Below are positions 21,409-31,197 of a DNA stretch of 64,000 nt, piece after piece. Both the position numbers and the translations under genes were made by a program. The notes below the pieces were generated by a model. That model worked only from the letters and a program-made list of their open reading frames with translations. It was not told where the DNA came from and searched no databases. The DNA comes from Macrosoma leucophasiata (taxonomy: Eukaryota > Arthropoda > Insecta > Lepidoptera > Hedylidae). Numbering within the stretch: position 1 is the first letter of the stretch; each line of letters begins with the position of its first letter. The stretch covers positions 24,165,001 through 24,229,000 of the forward strand of contig JAWQUS010000001.1 in the NCBI GenBank assembly GCA_036365455.1, in the 5' to 3' direction.

Positions 21409-21754
21409 TAGGGTATCAAAAAAAAAAAAAAAGAAAAAACGTAACGTAACTTCACGCCTGTAATCCCCGAAGGGGTAGGCAGAGGTAAATGCATGCATTG
21501 AAGCATACATGCAAACACCCACGATTTGCCGGTTACGTTTTGACCCATGTAACAGGTGGCAAATCTCCGGGCACATTACCAAACTCCGAGGTACTGGGAA
21601 ACTTCCAGAAAATGGAAAAATCCCAATAAAACCAGAGATAAAGGATTTTAAACATTTATCTCTGATAGTCCCCGACCCAGGAATCGAACCCAGGACCTCC
21701 AGCGTAATAGTAGTGGCCTGCTACCACTAGGCCACTGGGGCAGTTAGGGTATCA
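21409..21754 (-). mobile_element. Family C tRNA-headed SINE with target duplication
   Basis: The SINE occupies 21419-21744, flanked by TAGGGTATCA at 21409-21418 and 21745-21754. The minus-strand head has box A TAGTGGTAGCAGG context and box B GGTTCGATTCC. The 3' end is GCGTGAAGTTACGTTACG followed by a T-rich tract of ~20 nt on the SINE's own sense strand, so this family ends in poly-T rather than poly-A. Confidence 0.9.
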
Positions 21755-22332
21755 TATTTTTTATATTTAATACATACAAATAGTGATTGCTGTTTTCTTT
21801 AATCAATCATATAAATACATGTTGTGGAACTTAAGAGAACGCTAGATCAATTTTCTTAATATTAAATTAATTTATACCTTCTAGTTAAATTCTTCTCATA
21901 ACAAAACATTGTAGATAAATAATTTATTAGGTACTTCTTCACATAAAAACAGTCATAACAAAATAACAGAAAAACTTCATTTAAGAGTTTCTTGTCTGTC
22001 TATTCCCGTAGTCTCTACAACTCTACATAGTTGATAGGTATAATTATGAAGTCAACTACAGCATGTCATATATATATTTTAATGTAGTAGTATAAAAAAT
22101 AATATATCCAATTAAGTTTTAATATATTTTTATCTTTTTAAAAATATTTTGTGCATTATAAAACCAAATTAACCATTAAAACAGTTTTATTTCAATGAGC
22201 TGATTTTATGTCGGTATCTCAGTTAAATCTAAGAATATACCATCAAATAAAATACGTAAGTAAATCTATTACCTATAGTAGGTATAACTACCTACTCGTG
22301 AGTTGATTAGTAGGTAGGTACGTGTAATTTTA
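21755..22332. other. Unassigned AT-rich sequence
   Basis: No recognised element. Confidence 0.5.
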
Positions 22333-22499
22333 GGTGGTAATGTACGGCCCTGTAATTTCCGGCACAGAGACATAACACCTTAGGCCTCAGGAGTGGTAAC
22401 GCATCTGCATTTTGACCTCGGTCTTTGTGTGGGTGTCTATAGGCTGCTCATCACTTAACTGCATGCTTGTTTGCCACTACCATAACATAAAAAAAAAAC
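22333..22499 (+). mobile_element. Family A, 5'-truncated copy
   Basis: Begins within the element at GGTGGTAATGTACGGCCC and runs to GCTTGTTTGCCACTACC plus an A run. A ~17 bp deletion joins GGCTGC to TCATCACTTAACTGC. Confidence 0.88.
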
Positions 22500-22913
22500 A
22501 TATATATATAATTTTAGGAATAATAAGTTACAGAAAAGAATTGTTTGTTGTAGGTAAACTATGTAAAAAACACATGACACACATGTCACTCCATGGTGAC
22601 TGTAAAAATATTGCATTTTTTTTAATATTATAATATATCTACCTAATTATTTTATTAAATAAAATAAAGTTAATAGGTATTACTAGTAAATTAAGTCGTA
22701 ACCTAACATAAATAATAATATGTAGGTACCTGGGTACCTATAGAACGGACACAGATAATGAAATATATCTTAACCTTTGTAGATAATTGATTGTCATCGA
22801 TAAAAAAAAGTATAGGATATTAAGTATTTTGACAGTGCTAAAACATAAAATTTCTTAAGACAAACACTATTTCTGAATGTTATGTCTTACCTACTAACTA
22901 AACAAAAATGTAT
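22500..22913. other. Unassigned AT-rich sequence
   Basis: No recognised element. Confidence 0.45.
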
Positions 22914-23186
22914 TGTTTTATATTATTTCGCATTAACACATGCTTGTGAAATGTATTTTATTTTAAAGAAAAATGGAAAAAAAATTTGACTTCAGGCGAG
23001 ACTCGAACTCGCGGCCTGCTACCATAAAGCAATGCAATAGATGTGAAGGAAAGATTTGACAAATCGGGCAGGGCTTCAGTAGCTCAATTGGAAGAGCGGC
23101 TGGACTAGATTCCCAGTAGGCCGCGAGTTCGAGTCTCGCCTGAAGTCAAATTTTCTTTCCATTTTTCTTTAAAATAAAAATGTATT
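22914..23186 (+). mobile_element. Family B palindrome with intact plus-strand unit
   Basis: The element 22925-23175 is flanked by perfect 11-bp duplications AAAAATGTATT (22914-22924 and 23176-23186). The left arm carries the tail and the T-arm part of the minus tRNA-like block, ending at GCGGCCTG. It then switches to a plus-strand unit starting CTACCATAAAGCAATGC, with a full tRNA-like block 23073-23147. The first acceptor bases read GCTTCAG, with one mismatch. Confidence 0.9.
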
Positions 23187-23360
23187 ACCTAAGTGGGTAT
23201 AAGTAGATATTGGGTAACAAATATTTAGAATAAGTAGGTACCTGTATTATAATCTGAATACGTAAACGAAAAATTTGGCTTGTGTGCTGAATTTAAGTTT
23301 AAATTATTTATGACTACAAAATTGTTTTTTTTTGTAGATAAGATTTATGGTTTTGCTAGA

Positions 23361-23510
23361 ACTGTAACACAGATATAACATCTAAAGTCTCAGGAGTGGC
23401 AACGCATCTGCATTTTGACCTCTGGTCTTTGTGTGGATGTATATAGGCTGCAGTTATCACTTCACTTCAAAGTACAACTGCATGCTTGTTTGCCACCTTT
23501 ATAAAAATAA
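23361..23510 (+). mobile_element. Family A, 5'-truncated copy
   Basis: Starts near ACTGTAACACAGATATAAC and ends GCTTGTTTGCCACC followed by an A-rich tail. The next B element inserted in that tail. Confidence 0.85.
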
Positions 23511-23715
23511 AGAATTGTTTTATATTATTTCGCATTAACACATGCTTGTGAAATATATAAGGTATATACTGCCACCATAAGGCAATGCAATAAATGTGAA
23601 GGAAAGATTTGACAAATCGGGCAGGACTTAGGTAGCTCAGATTCCCAGCGGCCGCGAGTTCGAGTCTCGCCGTCAAATTTTTCTTTCCATTTTTCTTTAA
23701 AATAAAATAAAGAAT
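23505..23715 (+). mobile_element. Family B palindrome inserted in a family A tail
   Basis: The element 23516-23704 is flanked by perfect 11-bp duplications AAATAAAGAAT (23505-23515 and 23705-23715), derived from the A-rich end of the preceding family A copy. The left arm ends after GTGAAATATAT. The right unit has the upstream region, but its tRNA-like block is damaged by deletions around GACTTAGGTAGCTCAGATTC. The 69-residue minus-strand frame over it is a chance translation. Confidence 0.88.
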
Positions 23716-23784
23716 GCCCTACTTTCTGTTAGTTTTTGCAAAAGACTGTACCTATATCTAACACATGACGATTATGACGAACTC

Positions 23785-23995
23785 AAATTCAAACTCAAAA
23801 ATTCATTTAATCACTTGGAAATAATAAAATTTGCTTGTGATAGGTCAAATTACAAATATAAAATTAAAGCGAATAACAACTGAAACGTTGATTAATATCT
23901 CAAAGTAAACAAAAACAAAAAAAATAATGGTCCAAAAATACTTAGTAATTGAAATAAGTGTCAACAGAATGTTCCATACTCTCTTTTACAAACGG
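23785..23995 (-). mobile_element. LINE 3' end fragment (family Q)
   Basis: Starts with CTCAAATTCAAACTCAAAAA, then ATTTGCTTGTGATAGGTCAA, AAATTAAAGCGAATAACAAC and TCAACAGAATGTTCCATAC. The same block is at 37672-37870. The AAACTC repeats at the left suggest a short-tandem-repeat 3' tail on the minus strand, as in CR1-like elements. Confidence 0.6.
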
Positions 23996-24432
23996 CAAGA
24001 TAAGACTAAACAAAAGAATATGGGACATTCTTTGTCATTCACTGGAGTTGTAAAGCCCACATTACTGAGCAAAAACCTGCCCAAACAAAACTCAGTAGAG
24101 TCTTTTCAAAATATGTTCACTTACAACTAATTTGACAATATGAACGACGTTAATCTATAGTCTAAACCAAAAACTTTATAATAAAAATATTTAATTAAAT
24201 TTGAACCAAGTATCAAGTCACCTGCCTTTGCGGGCATCATTCGCGAGGAATTCACCGGTCACTGACCTACCGTAACATACGTCATTAGGTGAAACAAGAA
24301 ACGGCGAGTAAGGCCACGTTCACATTGCTCTGCACCAGTAGCCACCTCGGTTTAGTATGGCTTGATATAGCTATGTATCTTTTAATATAGTGGTTGTTAC
24401 ACTGACATTTTATAATACAGTACTAAATACTG
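23996..24432. other. Unassigned sequence
   Basis: 24000-24050 (CAAAAGAATATGGGACATTC) may continue the LINE fragment. Nothing else recognised. Confidence 0.4.
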
Positions 24433-24647
24433 CGGTAGTTCTACTGTAGCCAGTGACGGAGCTCGCGGGCGTAGGCACCACCGCATAACTAATATACTTG
24501 CCGCTAAATGGTAGTGTTCAGCACTATCGTGTTCCGGTCTGGTGTTAATGTAATTTCTGGCACATAGGCATGACACCTTAGGCCTCAGGAGTGGTAACGC
24601 ATCTGCATTTTGACCTTGGTCTTCGTGTCGGTGTCAATAGGCTGCAG
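24433..24647 (+). mobile_element. Family A, 3'-truncated copy
   Basis: A normal copy from a damaged head to GGCTGCAG at 24647, where it stops abruptly at CAGAGGCGGCTCG. The missing tail is not found downstream. Confidence 0.88.
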
Positions 24648-24720
24648 CAGAGGCGGCTCGTAACGTTTTTTGGTGAGGGTTCACAAAAAAAATTAACAAA
24701 AGCTAGCGTACCTATATTTA
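24648..24720 (+). mobile_element. Possible hAT-like terminus
   Basis: CAGAGGCGGCTCGTAACG resembles hAT terminal inverted repeats of the CAGGGGCGG type and starts exactly where the family A copy ends. No matching right end or target duplication is seen, so it may be a broken element. Confidence 0.4.
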
Positions 24721-24879
24721 TTATTATTCCACTTATTTATTTTTTTAACTTATTAACTATTTTTTACATATATATATATATATAAAAAAACAACAAATAT
24801 ATATAAAAAAATAATAAATAGTGTGCCGCCGACAGCGGGAGCAGGGTCCAAGCTGCCGATGGTTAGGGACACAGGGACT
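24721..24879. other. AT microsatellite and unassigned sequence
   Basis: (TA)n at about 24768-24785, followed by A-rich DNA. Confidence 0.4.
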
Positions 24880-25065
24880 GGAACCTCCTCACTATGCGTG
24901 CCGTGCCGAGGAGTACCGCTTTCTGTATCTAACCCTTAATCTATCCACCTAGCGAAAGTCTCTTGAGATGTTGGTCGAGGCTCTTCGCTATCAGTTCATC
25001 GATACGACTAAATACCGCACAATGATGGCCGAATCCACATCCCACATGGCGACAACCTCGTGAGC
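24880..25065 (-). pseudogene. Non-LTR retrotransposon C-terminal fragment
   Basis: The minus strand translates to HEVVAMWDVDSAIIV, then after a frame change LIAKSLDQHLKRLSLG, then IQKAVLLGTARIVRRF. This is the C-terminal tail found in many LINE polyproteins (MW.V....VP.V....G.....L...L..L.......QK...LGTA.I.RR). In-frame stops after VSMN, SLGG and IKG show it is dead. Confidence 0.7.
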
Positions 25066-25357
25066 CAGATCAAGATAAGAAGATAAGTTTATTATTATTA
25101 TTGATATGACTTTATTTATGACCAATGCTCACATTCTACTGCCGTCATAGGAATGGAACATACAATATTTAAACGTTTTACGCTTTCAGGTAAAACAAAA
25201 TACCTATTATAATGAAAATTCCATAAAATGTTGAAGTAAAGCTACGGCGCCGTCAGCGCTGTGAGAATCTTTTCTGATATTTTGAATTACAAGTAGTGAA
25301 CTCTTTTTTTTTTTCAGACAGATTTATAAGAGTTTATGACTTTTTAAAAATCAATGC
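25066..25357. other. Unassigned, with a (TTA)n-like tail near 25085
   Basis: AAGTTTATTATTATTATTG could be the tail of another LINE. No other signal. Confidence 0.35.
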
Positions 25358-25555
25358 AAGTTAAGCCGTCGGTCCCGGTTGCTATTGATAGATAGCAGTC
25401 GTTAAACCTTGTCGGAGGCCTTATAGGCGGTTTGAAAAACATCCGACAGCGGGTTGGCCACTAATCCCTTACACAATATTACACACTAACCCTTATCTCC
25501 AGTAACCCATATTGGAGCAGCGTGGTGGAGTAAGCTCCAGGCCTCCTCCCAAGCA
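25358..25555 (+). mobile_element. Family E SINE, headless copy
   Basis: Begins at GTTAAGCCGTCGGTCCCGG and keeps TAGCAGTCGTTAAACC, GACAGCGGGTTGGCCAC and GTGGTGGAGTAAGCTCC, then ends at CCTCCTCCCAAGC. The 5S-like head is absent. A ~20 bp internal insertion (ACACAATATTACACAC) is present. Confidence 0.75.
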
Positions 25556-25720
25556 CGGCATTTCATTGAAAAATTTTGTATTTCGTAGTTATTCACGACT
25601 AGTGACCAGCCCTGGCTTCGGATGGGTGCGATATATGTAGATAAATAGGTGTTTATTTTATGTGATTTTGGAGCCATATAAATTATGTATTATGCATAAT
25701 AGCCTTATAGACTATGTAGG

Positions 25721-25873
25721 TTTTTTTATGTCATGAAGTGGCAAACAAGCATACCTACAGTTCACATTACTGGTAAGTTATACTGTAAGCTATAAACATC
25801 TACTTGAAACCAGTATTTTCTGTATAGATGCGTTGCCACTCCTGAAGCCTAAGGTACTATACCTCTGTGCCGG
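25721..25873 (-). mobile_element. Family A copy, 3' half (split by a GC-rich insertion)
   Basis: Plus-strand poly-T (25721-25727), then ATGTCATGAAGTGGC and the reversed family A body, up to ACCTCTGTGCCGG at 25861-25873. The remainder resumes at 26534. The tail here reads GACATAAAAAAA on the minus strand, like the LINE 3' end. Confidence 0.85.
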
Positions 25874-26533
25874 TATGTACTATCGTGCGGAAAATGGACC
25901 TCACGGGCACCTCCACGGATTTGCCCCACTACATAGCAGGTCGCCCGACGAGAAGGCGCTCCCGCGCGAAATCCTCTCCGTGGTATCAACCCGGACACCC
26001 CGGGACGCTGACGTATGTCCGAGCCCCGATCCCGAATCGTGATCCGATACGTTAGCGAGCCAAGCTCGGCCGGGCTCGCCGTTAGATGCAAAGCTCTGTG
26101 ACGATGTCACGTAACCTGCCCGACCCGGATTCGATTCCTGGACGTGGGGGCGATCGCGGATGCGGTCGCGGGTCCGACTGCGGTCCGGCCTACGACCGCG
26201 CAATATCTGCGGGCGTTGCCACTGGAGTGGTGGATGCTCGCCCGTGTTGGCTGCCCAAAACTCGACGCTGGACGACGGAAGCCGCCGCAGCGACGCCACT
26301 TCGCGCCGTGACGACACCCCCCCACCCCCGCCGCCGCAATACCAATCGCCGCGGCACCGCTGTCATCGCGGCACCACTACACTTGGGAGGCGCCTACTCC
26401 GTCGCTGCGCCGTAAACGGCGACGCGGCGCTCACCACCGCGCCACCCAAACAAGACGCCGCTCTCATCATTATGAGAGCAGAAGATGCCGCGCCGCTCGC
26501 TAGCGCGCGCGACGATTCAACGACGAATCAGCC
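25874..26533. mobile_element. 660-bp GC-rich insertion flanked by 13-bp direct repeats
   Basis: Splits a family A copy. ACCTCTGTGCCGG is present on both sides (25861-25873, 26534-26546), as expected of a target duplication. The insert is strongly CpG-rich, unlike everything around it, and has no poly-A or obvious terminal inverted repeats. Around 26089-26136 AAGCTCTGTGACG and GGATTCGATTCCTGG are spaced like tRNA boxes A and B. Overlapping frames on both strands (up to 138 codons) are Arg/Pro-rich, as GC-rich non-coding DNA often is. I recognise no protein domain. Confidence 0.75.
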
Positions 26534-26672
26534 ACCTCTGTGCCGGAAATTATAGGGTCACATTACCACCTGGCCGGAACACGAAAGTGCGGAACACTAC
26601 CATTTCGCGGCAGATAGATTAGGTAATGCGGTCGTGCCTACGCCCTCGAGCGCCTACAGTGGAACCCTACCA
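26534..26672 (-). mobile_element. Family A copy, 5' half (continuation after insertion)
   Basis: Resumes at ACCTCTGTGCCGGAAATTA and ends with a degraded head at about 26672 (GGAACCCTACC on the plus strand). Together with 25721-25873 it makes one near full-length copy. Confidence 0.85.
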
Positions 26673-26687
26673 ATTGTTTTATATTTA

Positions 26688-26748
26688 TTTATCATCAATG
26701 TGAAGTGTATGCTCATTTATTTGCCCTTTCGTGATATAAGAAAAAAAG
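26688..26748 (+). mobile_element. Family A, 3' scrap
   Basis: CATCAATGTGAAGTGTATGC, then ATTTGCCCTTTCGTG and a short A run, is the tail of a second, plus-strand copy next to the head of the previous one. Confidence 0.55.
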
Positions 26749-27877
26749 TAACGAATCGTAACATTCGATTGTTGAGTCTTGGCTCAATTACCCTACATTC
26801 GGTCTTAACAACCATTCTGAAACAAAGTTGTATCCAAATGACCGCACAATATCGTTCTATTTACTAAATTCATTCCAAATAGATCGTTCAATTAAAGTAT
26901 GCTGTTCTCATGACCCAGCAGCTGTGCATCATCATAAAATCATCACTAACTCAATTTGCCGACCAACGCTGATCAGTGCGAGAAAAACGGTGCGCATACG
27001 CATCCCTATATAATTTGCCGCCATAAAGCGAACGTGTGATGACAGATCCATCATGGCCGCGAAAATTACCGATTTTACGATCTCAAATTGCGAAAGAACA
27101 AAGTTTGAGACGATAGTAAAATTAAAATTGAACGATTTTCATCTTTACGTGTTGTCGATTAAGAAATGAGTTTTAGTTACATTACGTGTATACATGTTTT
27201 GGTGATGCAATCACGTCTTGAACGACAGCCGAGTGATGCTTGCTGTTTTTTGTTTGTTTGTCAGTTTGAGAGAACGGACGTGACTGATGGAATAGTCTAT
27301 GATATTGCGATACTGCACTGTTGGTAGCTAAATTAAATCGCAGTTGTAGTAATGATCTTTTTTTTGGCCATGAAATGTTGACATTGACAACTCTATGTGT
27401 ACCAGCCTGTGGTAAAACGCTTTCATCATAGAGTTCGTTATGGAATTCGAACTTAGTTATACATATTTTATAAAATGCGGTGATAAATAAAGGATCATGG
27501 CAAGATTTGTACAGAAAAAAATAAAAAAGGTGCACGGTAAAACATCATGGAAATATTAACCAGTGAACCTAAACAACATTTCCTGATACTTAAATTATTT
27601 TTAAAAGTGTTAAATTTTTTTTTTTAAATATTTAAAAGTGTGAATGTGAACTTTAGTAGCTTCTAAAGTTAAATATGAAGTTTAGTAGTGGAGTGCTTCT
27701 ACTGTTGTTAGGAAAGACGATTTTTATTCCGGTGATTTCAAAATATTTTAAACACCAGATAATGTTCTTTAGGTTCCCTAGATAATATTTCTAATCAGAC
27801 TTACCTTGTATCTTTTTGTAACTTTTTTGTACAAATCAATGTATGAAACTTGCCATGATTCTTTATTTATTCGTTCA
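26749..27877. other. Mostly unassigned; possible small ORF at 27053-27169
   Basis: TATATAAT at 27008-27015 is followed about 45 bp later by ATGGCCGCG, opening a 38-codon frame (27053-27169) that I cannot assign. Around 27485-27530 and 27800-27865 an inverted pair (ATCATGGCAAG...TTTGTACA) is present. The 117-codon minus-strand frame 27182-27535 has no family signature. Confidence 0.35.
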
Positions 27878-28072
27878 CCGACGACCCGGTGTGAGATGAC
27901 CATTTAATTCGAAGGGTCGCGGGTTCGATCGCCGCACTGGGACAAATATTTGTATGGCCTACAGATATTTGTTTCGGGTCTGGGTGTTTGTGTACGTGTT
28001 GTATGAGTACAAAGGGGCACACCTACTGTGGGGCTGTGAGTGTAAGCGTATTTTATTATTATTTTATTATTC
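27878..28072 (+). mobile_element. Family D tRNA-headed SINE
   Basis: CCGACGACCCGGTGTGAG head with part of box A missing, GGGTTCGATCGCCGCAC box B region, CAAATATTTGTATGGCC, CTACTGTGGGGCTGTGAG and an ATTTTATTATT tail. A ~12 bp deletion removes the TTAGTCCAGCGG segment, so this copy's A box is lost. Confidence 0.85.
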
Positions 28073-28463
28073 GAATTTTGACCATTAGCCGATCACTAAT
28101 ATCAATTAAAGTATCAATTAACTTTAGTTTATTTTTTTGCAATTGGACCTGTCACGATAAATTTTTATTATTTCCAAGTGATTAATTGAGTCTTGAATAA
28201 TAGGTGGATGGTTCTTTCAATTTTCTCTACAAGAAGATAGTTCTAAAAATATTTAATTAAATTTTCATGCATCATATTCCAGGATAATGGACGACACTTA
28301 CGATGATTATCCATCAAAAAACAATTACTGTATTCCATTACACCATAATAGCCTCCTGTCGTGTTGTATAATTGTGACTAGATCATCTAAAAACCTGTAA
28401 ACGAAGTATAACATTACATCCAAACCTTTAAGTTTTCTATAAAGTTTTTATAAGCAGTTATTA
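28073..28463. other. Unassigned AT-rich sequence
   Basis: No recognised element. Confidence 0.45.
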
Positions 28464-28797
28464 TAATGTTACAACTGGATCGAATCAGAAATGAGGAGAT
28501 CCGTAGGCGAACGAAAGTCGCTAACATAGCCAAGCAGATTTCCAAGCTGAAGTGGCAATGGGCAGGACACATAGCTCGGAGAACCGATAGCCGCTGGGGC
28601 AGAAAGGTTCTCGAGTGGAGACCACGTATCGGCAAACGCAGCGTAGGACGTCCACCTGCAAGATGGACTGACGACCTAGTCGAGGCAGGTACCCGCTGGA
28701 TGCACGTCGCTTCCGATCGGTCGGCATGGAGTTCATTGGGGGAGGCCTATGTTCAGCAGTGGACGTCCTATGGCTGATATGATGATGATGATGACAC
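28464..28797 (+). pseudogene. RTE-type LINE, C-terminal ORF fragment and 3' end
   Basis: The open frame 28466-28777 (103 codons) carries RNEEIRRRTKVANIAKQ, LKWQWAGHIARRTDSRWG, GRPPARWTDDLVEAGTRW and YVQQWTSYG, the C-terminal tail of RTE reverse transcriptases. It is uninterrupted to the natural stop, and is followed by the GCTGATATGATGATGATG tail. Everything upstream (endonuclease and palm) is absent, so it is a 5'-truncated insertion. The reading frame is well kept, so it is younger than the fragment at 12239-12545. Confidence 0.88.
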
Positions 28798-28928
28798 AAT
28801 GATAAGATAATCATGTATTTTATAGTTGGTGTTAAAACAATTAAGTATATGATCACGAGGTACGTCAACATACCGACGGTTAGGACCACACGGTAGGTAT
28901 GTAATTATGAAAAAAAAGGTAATTTTAA

Positions 28929-29214
28929 TTTTTTTTATTTAATAAGAGTGGCAAACGAGCCTGCAGTTCACATTGATGTTAAGTGATGACTGCAGGCTAT
29001 AGACACCCTCACAATGACCAAAGGTCAAAATGCAGATGCGCTGCCACTCCTGAGGCATTAGGTGTTATGCCTCTGTGCCGGAAATTACAGGGCCGTACAT
29101 TACCACCTGACCGGAACACGATAGTGCTGAGCACTACCATTTAGCGGCAAGTATATTAGGGAATGCGGTGGTGCCTACGCTCGCGAGCTCCGTCACTGGA
29201 GCTCTACCACTAGT
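28929..29214 (-). mobile_element. Family A SINE-like repeat, full length
   Basis: Poly-T start on the plus strand, GTGGCAAACGAGCCTGCAG, a complete reversed landmark series and the GGAGCTCTACCACTAGT head. A good-quality copy. Confidence 0.9.
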
Positions 29215-29251
29215 AAGAAGAGTTTATTTACTTTATGTAGAGAAGTTTATT

Positions 29252-29431
29252 TCTTTTATATAATGAAGGTGGTAAACAAATATGCAGTTCACATAGATGT
29301 TAAGTGATGACTGCAGCCTATAGATTAGATACCCACACAATGACCAGAGGTAAAAATACAGATGCGTTGCCACCCCTGGCAGCTATGTATATATCTATGC
29401 CTGTTATTACAGGGCCAATCATTGTCATATA
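29252..29431 (-). mobile_element. Family A, 5'-truncated copy
   Basis: Tail and middle part (GGTGGTAAACAAATATGCAG ... GGGCCAATCATTGTC). The head is missing. It is a tandem neighbour of the copy at 28929 in the same orientation. Confidence 0.8.
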
Positions 29432-30217
29432 GTAGTGGATCCGATATAAGAGTGATCTTCACCCATCTGTTTAGTGAATAAAAAACAATTTATGTCATTT
29501 AGTTTGTTAAAAATATAAAAACTAGGGTTGCCATTTCTAATCTTTGCCAGGCTATAATTAATTCATCATTGAAAAATGTCCTTTTTTATTAAATCCCTAG
29601 AGTTACACATGAGTAATAGACAGCAAATAGAGGCCATACACATTAACTCTACACCACCAGTTAAAATGAATTCTCTCTTTATTTCTCTTATCTCAACGAC
29701 AACTACCAATTTTAAGGGCATATAATTAAGCCAAAACTAAATATTTACTATTATGTCAAAACTATTTATTAGAAGACTACAGAATTTTTCAGAAGACGTT
29801 GCTCTTTATATATTCATTTGTTTCGTATATTTATTTCATTTGGAATTAAGAAATGTCCTAACTGACGAATCATGAGTTTATGAATAAGCGTTATACTGGC
29901 TTGGATACATACCTACATATTTCTCTGCCAATTTTTTAAAAGAAATAACACAGTCCTTAGCGTTGGTGAAACCTGTCAATTTATTTAGATACACTTAACC
30001 ATTGTTATTTAACAAAAAAGGAAATGCACCTGTCTTAATCAATGTTACAAAGGAGACATTCTAATTTCAACACGAAATACAAAAGCTTGATCCAAATGGA
30101 TAACGTAATCGAATGCATTCAAGTGTTGTAGCAGTCAGTCGTCAATCACTCAACTAAACACGACCTTCCATTGTATATGCTAGTACTAAGTTCACAAGTT
30201 TTTATGATGACATGGTC
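29432..30217. other. Unassigned AT-rich sequence
   Basis: No recognised gene or repeat. Confidence 0.5.
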
Positions 30218-30763
30218 GGGTGAAGTCATAGAGCCTCACGGGCCACCGGCCGCGGCGGATCCGAGGGAAGTAGCCATATGCAGACTTTCCCCTCTGTCAA
30301 AGTACAAGCCCAAATGGCCCGACGCCTGTCGTCCAGATGTTTAAATGTGTGCGTGAAATTGTTTATAATCCGGCTCGAAGGACCAAAAACATGTGCGGTC
30401 ACTGCAAGTTGTGACTTCGCACTTGTTATAAATGTGTCAGTTTGTCAGATTATGTCAAATGCAATAAAACGAGTCCGATCGGTGCAAATGTTGTATTCGA
30501 ACTGTCTCTTATTCCTAAGACAATGTCACTTAATGCTAAGTTTGCAAAAATGTGCGAGTGGTAGCTCGTACATATTTTGTTAAAGTCAAGTTGTGGGTTT
30601 CGTAGTAATAGACGATTTTTGTAGTGTGTGTGTATCACACGTAGTTCCCCTCGCAAAAAAATGACAGACTGTTTTGCATCGGTAATTAGCGCTATGGCTT
30701 CTTCCCTCCGGTCTGCCGCGGCGGCCGCCCGACCGGTCGCCCGTGTTGCTCTATGGGTGAAGT
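30218..30763 (+). mobile_element. Family F MITE, long version with target duplication
   Basis: The element is about 30227-30754, flanked by GGGTGAAGT (30218-30226 and 30755-30763). The last G of the element is ambiguous, so the duplication is 8 or 9 bp. Left end CATAGAGCCTCACGGGCC, right end GCCCGTGTTGCTCTATG. At ~530 bp it is nearly twice the size of the 250-310 bp copies. The extra part (about 30355-30590) may be what was deleted from the shorter ones. The two frames over it (101 and 68 codons) are unsupported. Confidence 0.88.
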
Positions 30764-31085
30764 CTTTTTGTTGGAGAAGAAAAAGCGAATGGGCATATTA
30801 GTTCCCGCGGGTTTACTTTAATTCAGTTTATTCAGTTTATTCATTTATTTCATATAATTAGGCTCCTGGAGAGCACTTTTACATCGTCATTTTTTTTAAA
30901 CTAACCTAGAGTGAATAACCACTAATAATAATCAAAAACACATAATAAATTAAATAGACACTGAACAATTTTGTATAATATGGAAAGCATCAATTATTTA
31001 CAAATTCCTCCATTTCCCCATTTCAAAAGAAACTGAGAAACTAATAAAAACTAATGTGTAGGTAACCACCTAGTCTTATTATATT
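30764..31085. other. Unassigned; possible LINE tail near 30825-30870
   Basis: Repeated TCAGTTTATTCA units at about 30830-30855 look like the short-tandem 3' tail of a minus-strand LINE. The rest is AT-rich. Confidence 0.35.
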
Positions 31086-31150
31086 ACTGGTAGAGTTTCA
31101 GTGCAGAAGCTCAAGGGCGTAGGCACCACCAAATTGCTAACCACTGTTAC
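31086..31150 (+). mobile_element. Family A, 5' scrap
   Basis: ACTGGTAGAGTTTCAGTGC and GCGTAGGCACCACCAAATTG match the first ~60 bp of family A only. Confidence 0.65.
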
Positions 31151-31197
31151 CAAACCTCTAGCTACCTGCCACACCTTTAGGAGTTCTACCACATTTA

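Noticed and set aside
25901..26317. 138-codon minus-strand frame and overlapping plus-strand frames of 109 and 131 codons
   Set aside because: All lie in the GC-rich insertion, where stop codons are rare on both strands. The translations are Arg/Pro-rich without domain motifs, and no frame is clearly preferred.
27182..27535. 117-codon minus-strand frame
   Set aside because: Mixed composition with no family signature, and part of the region is involved in an inverted repeat.
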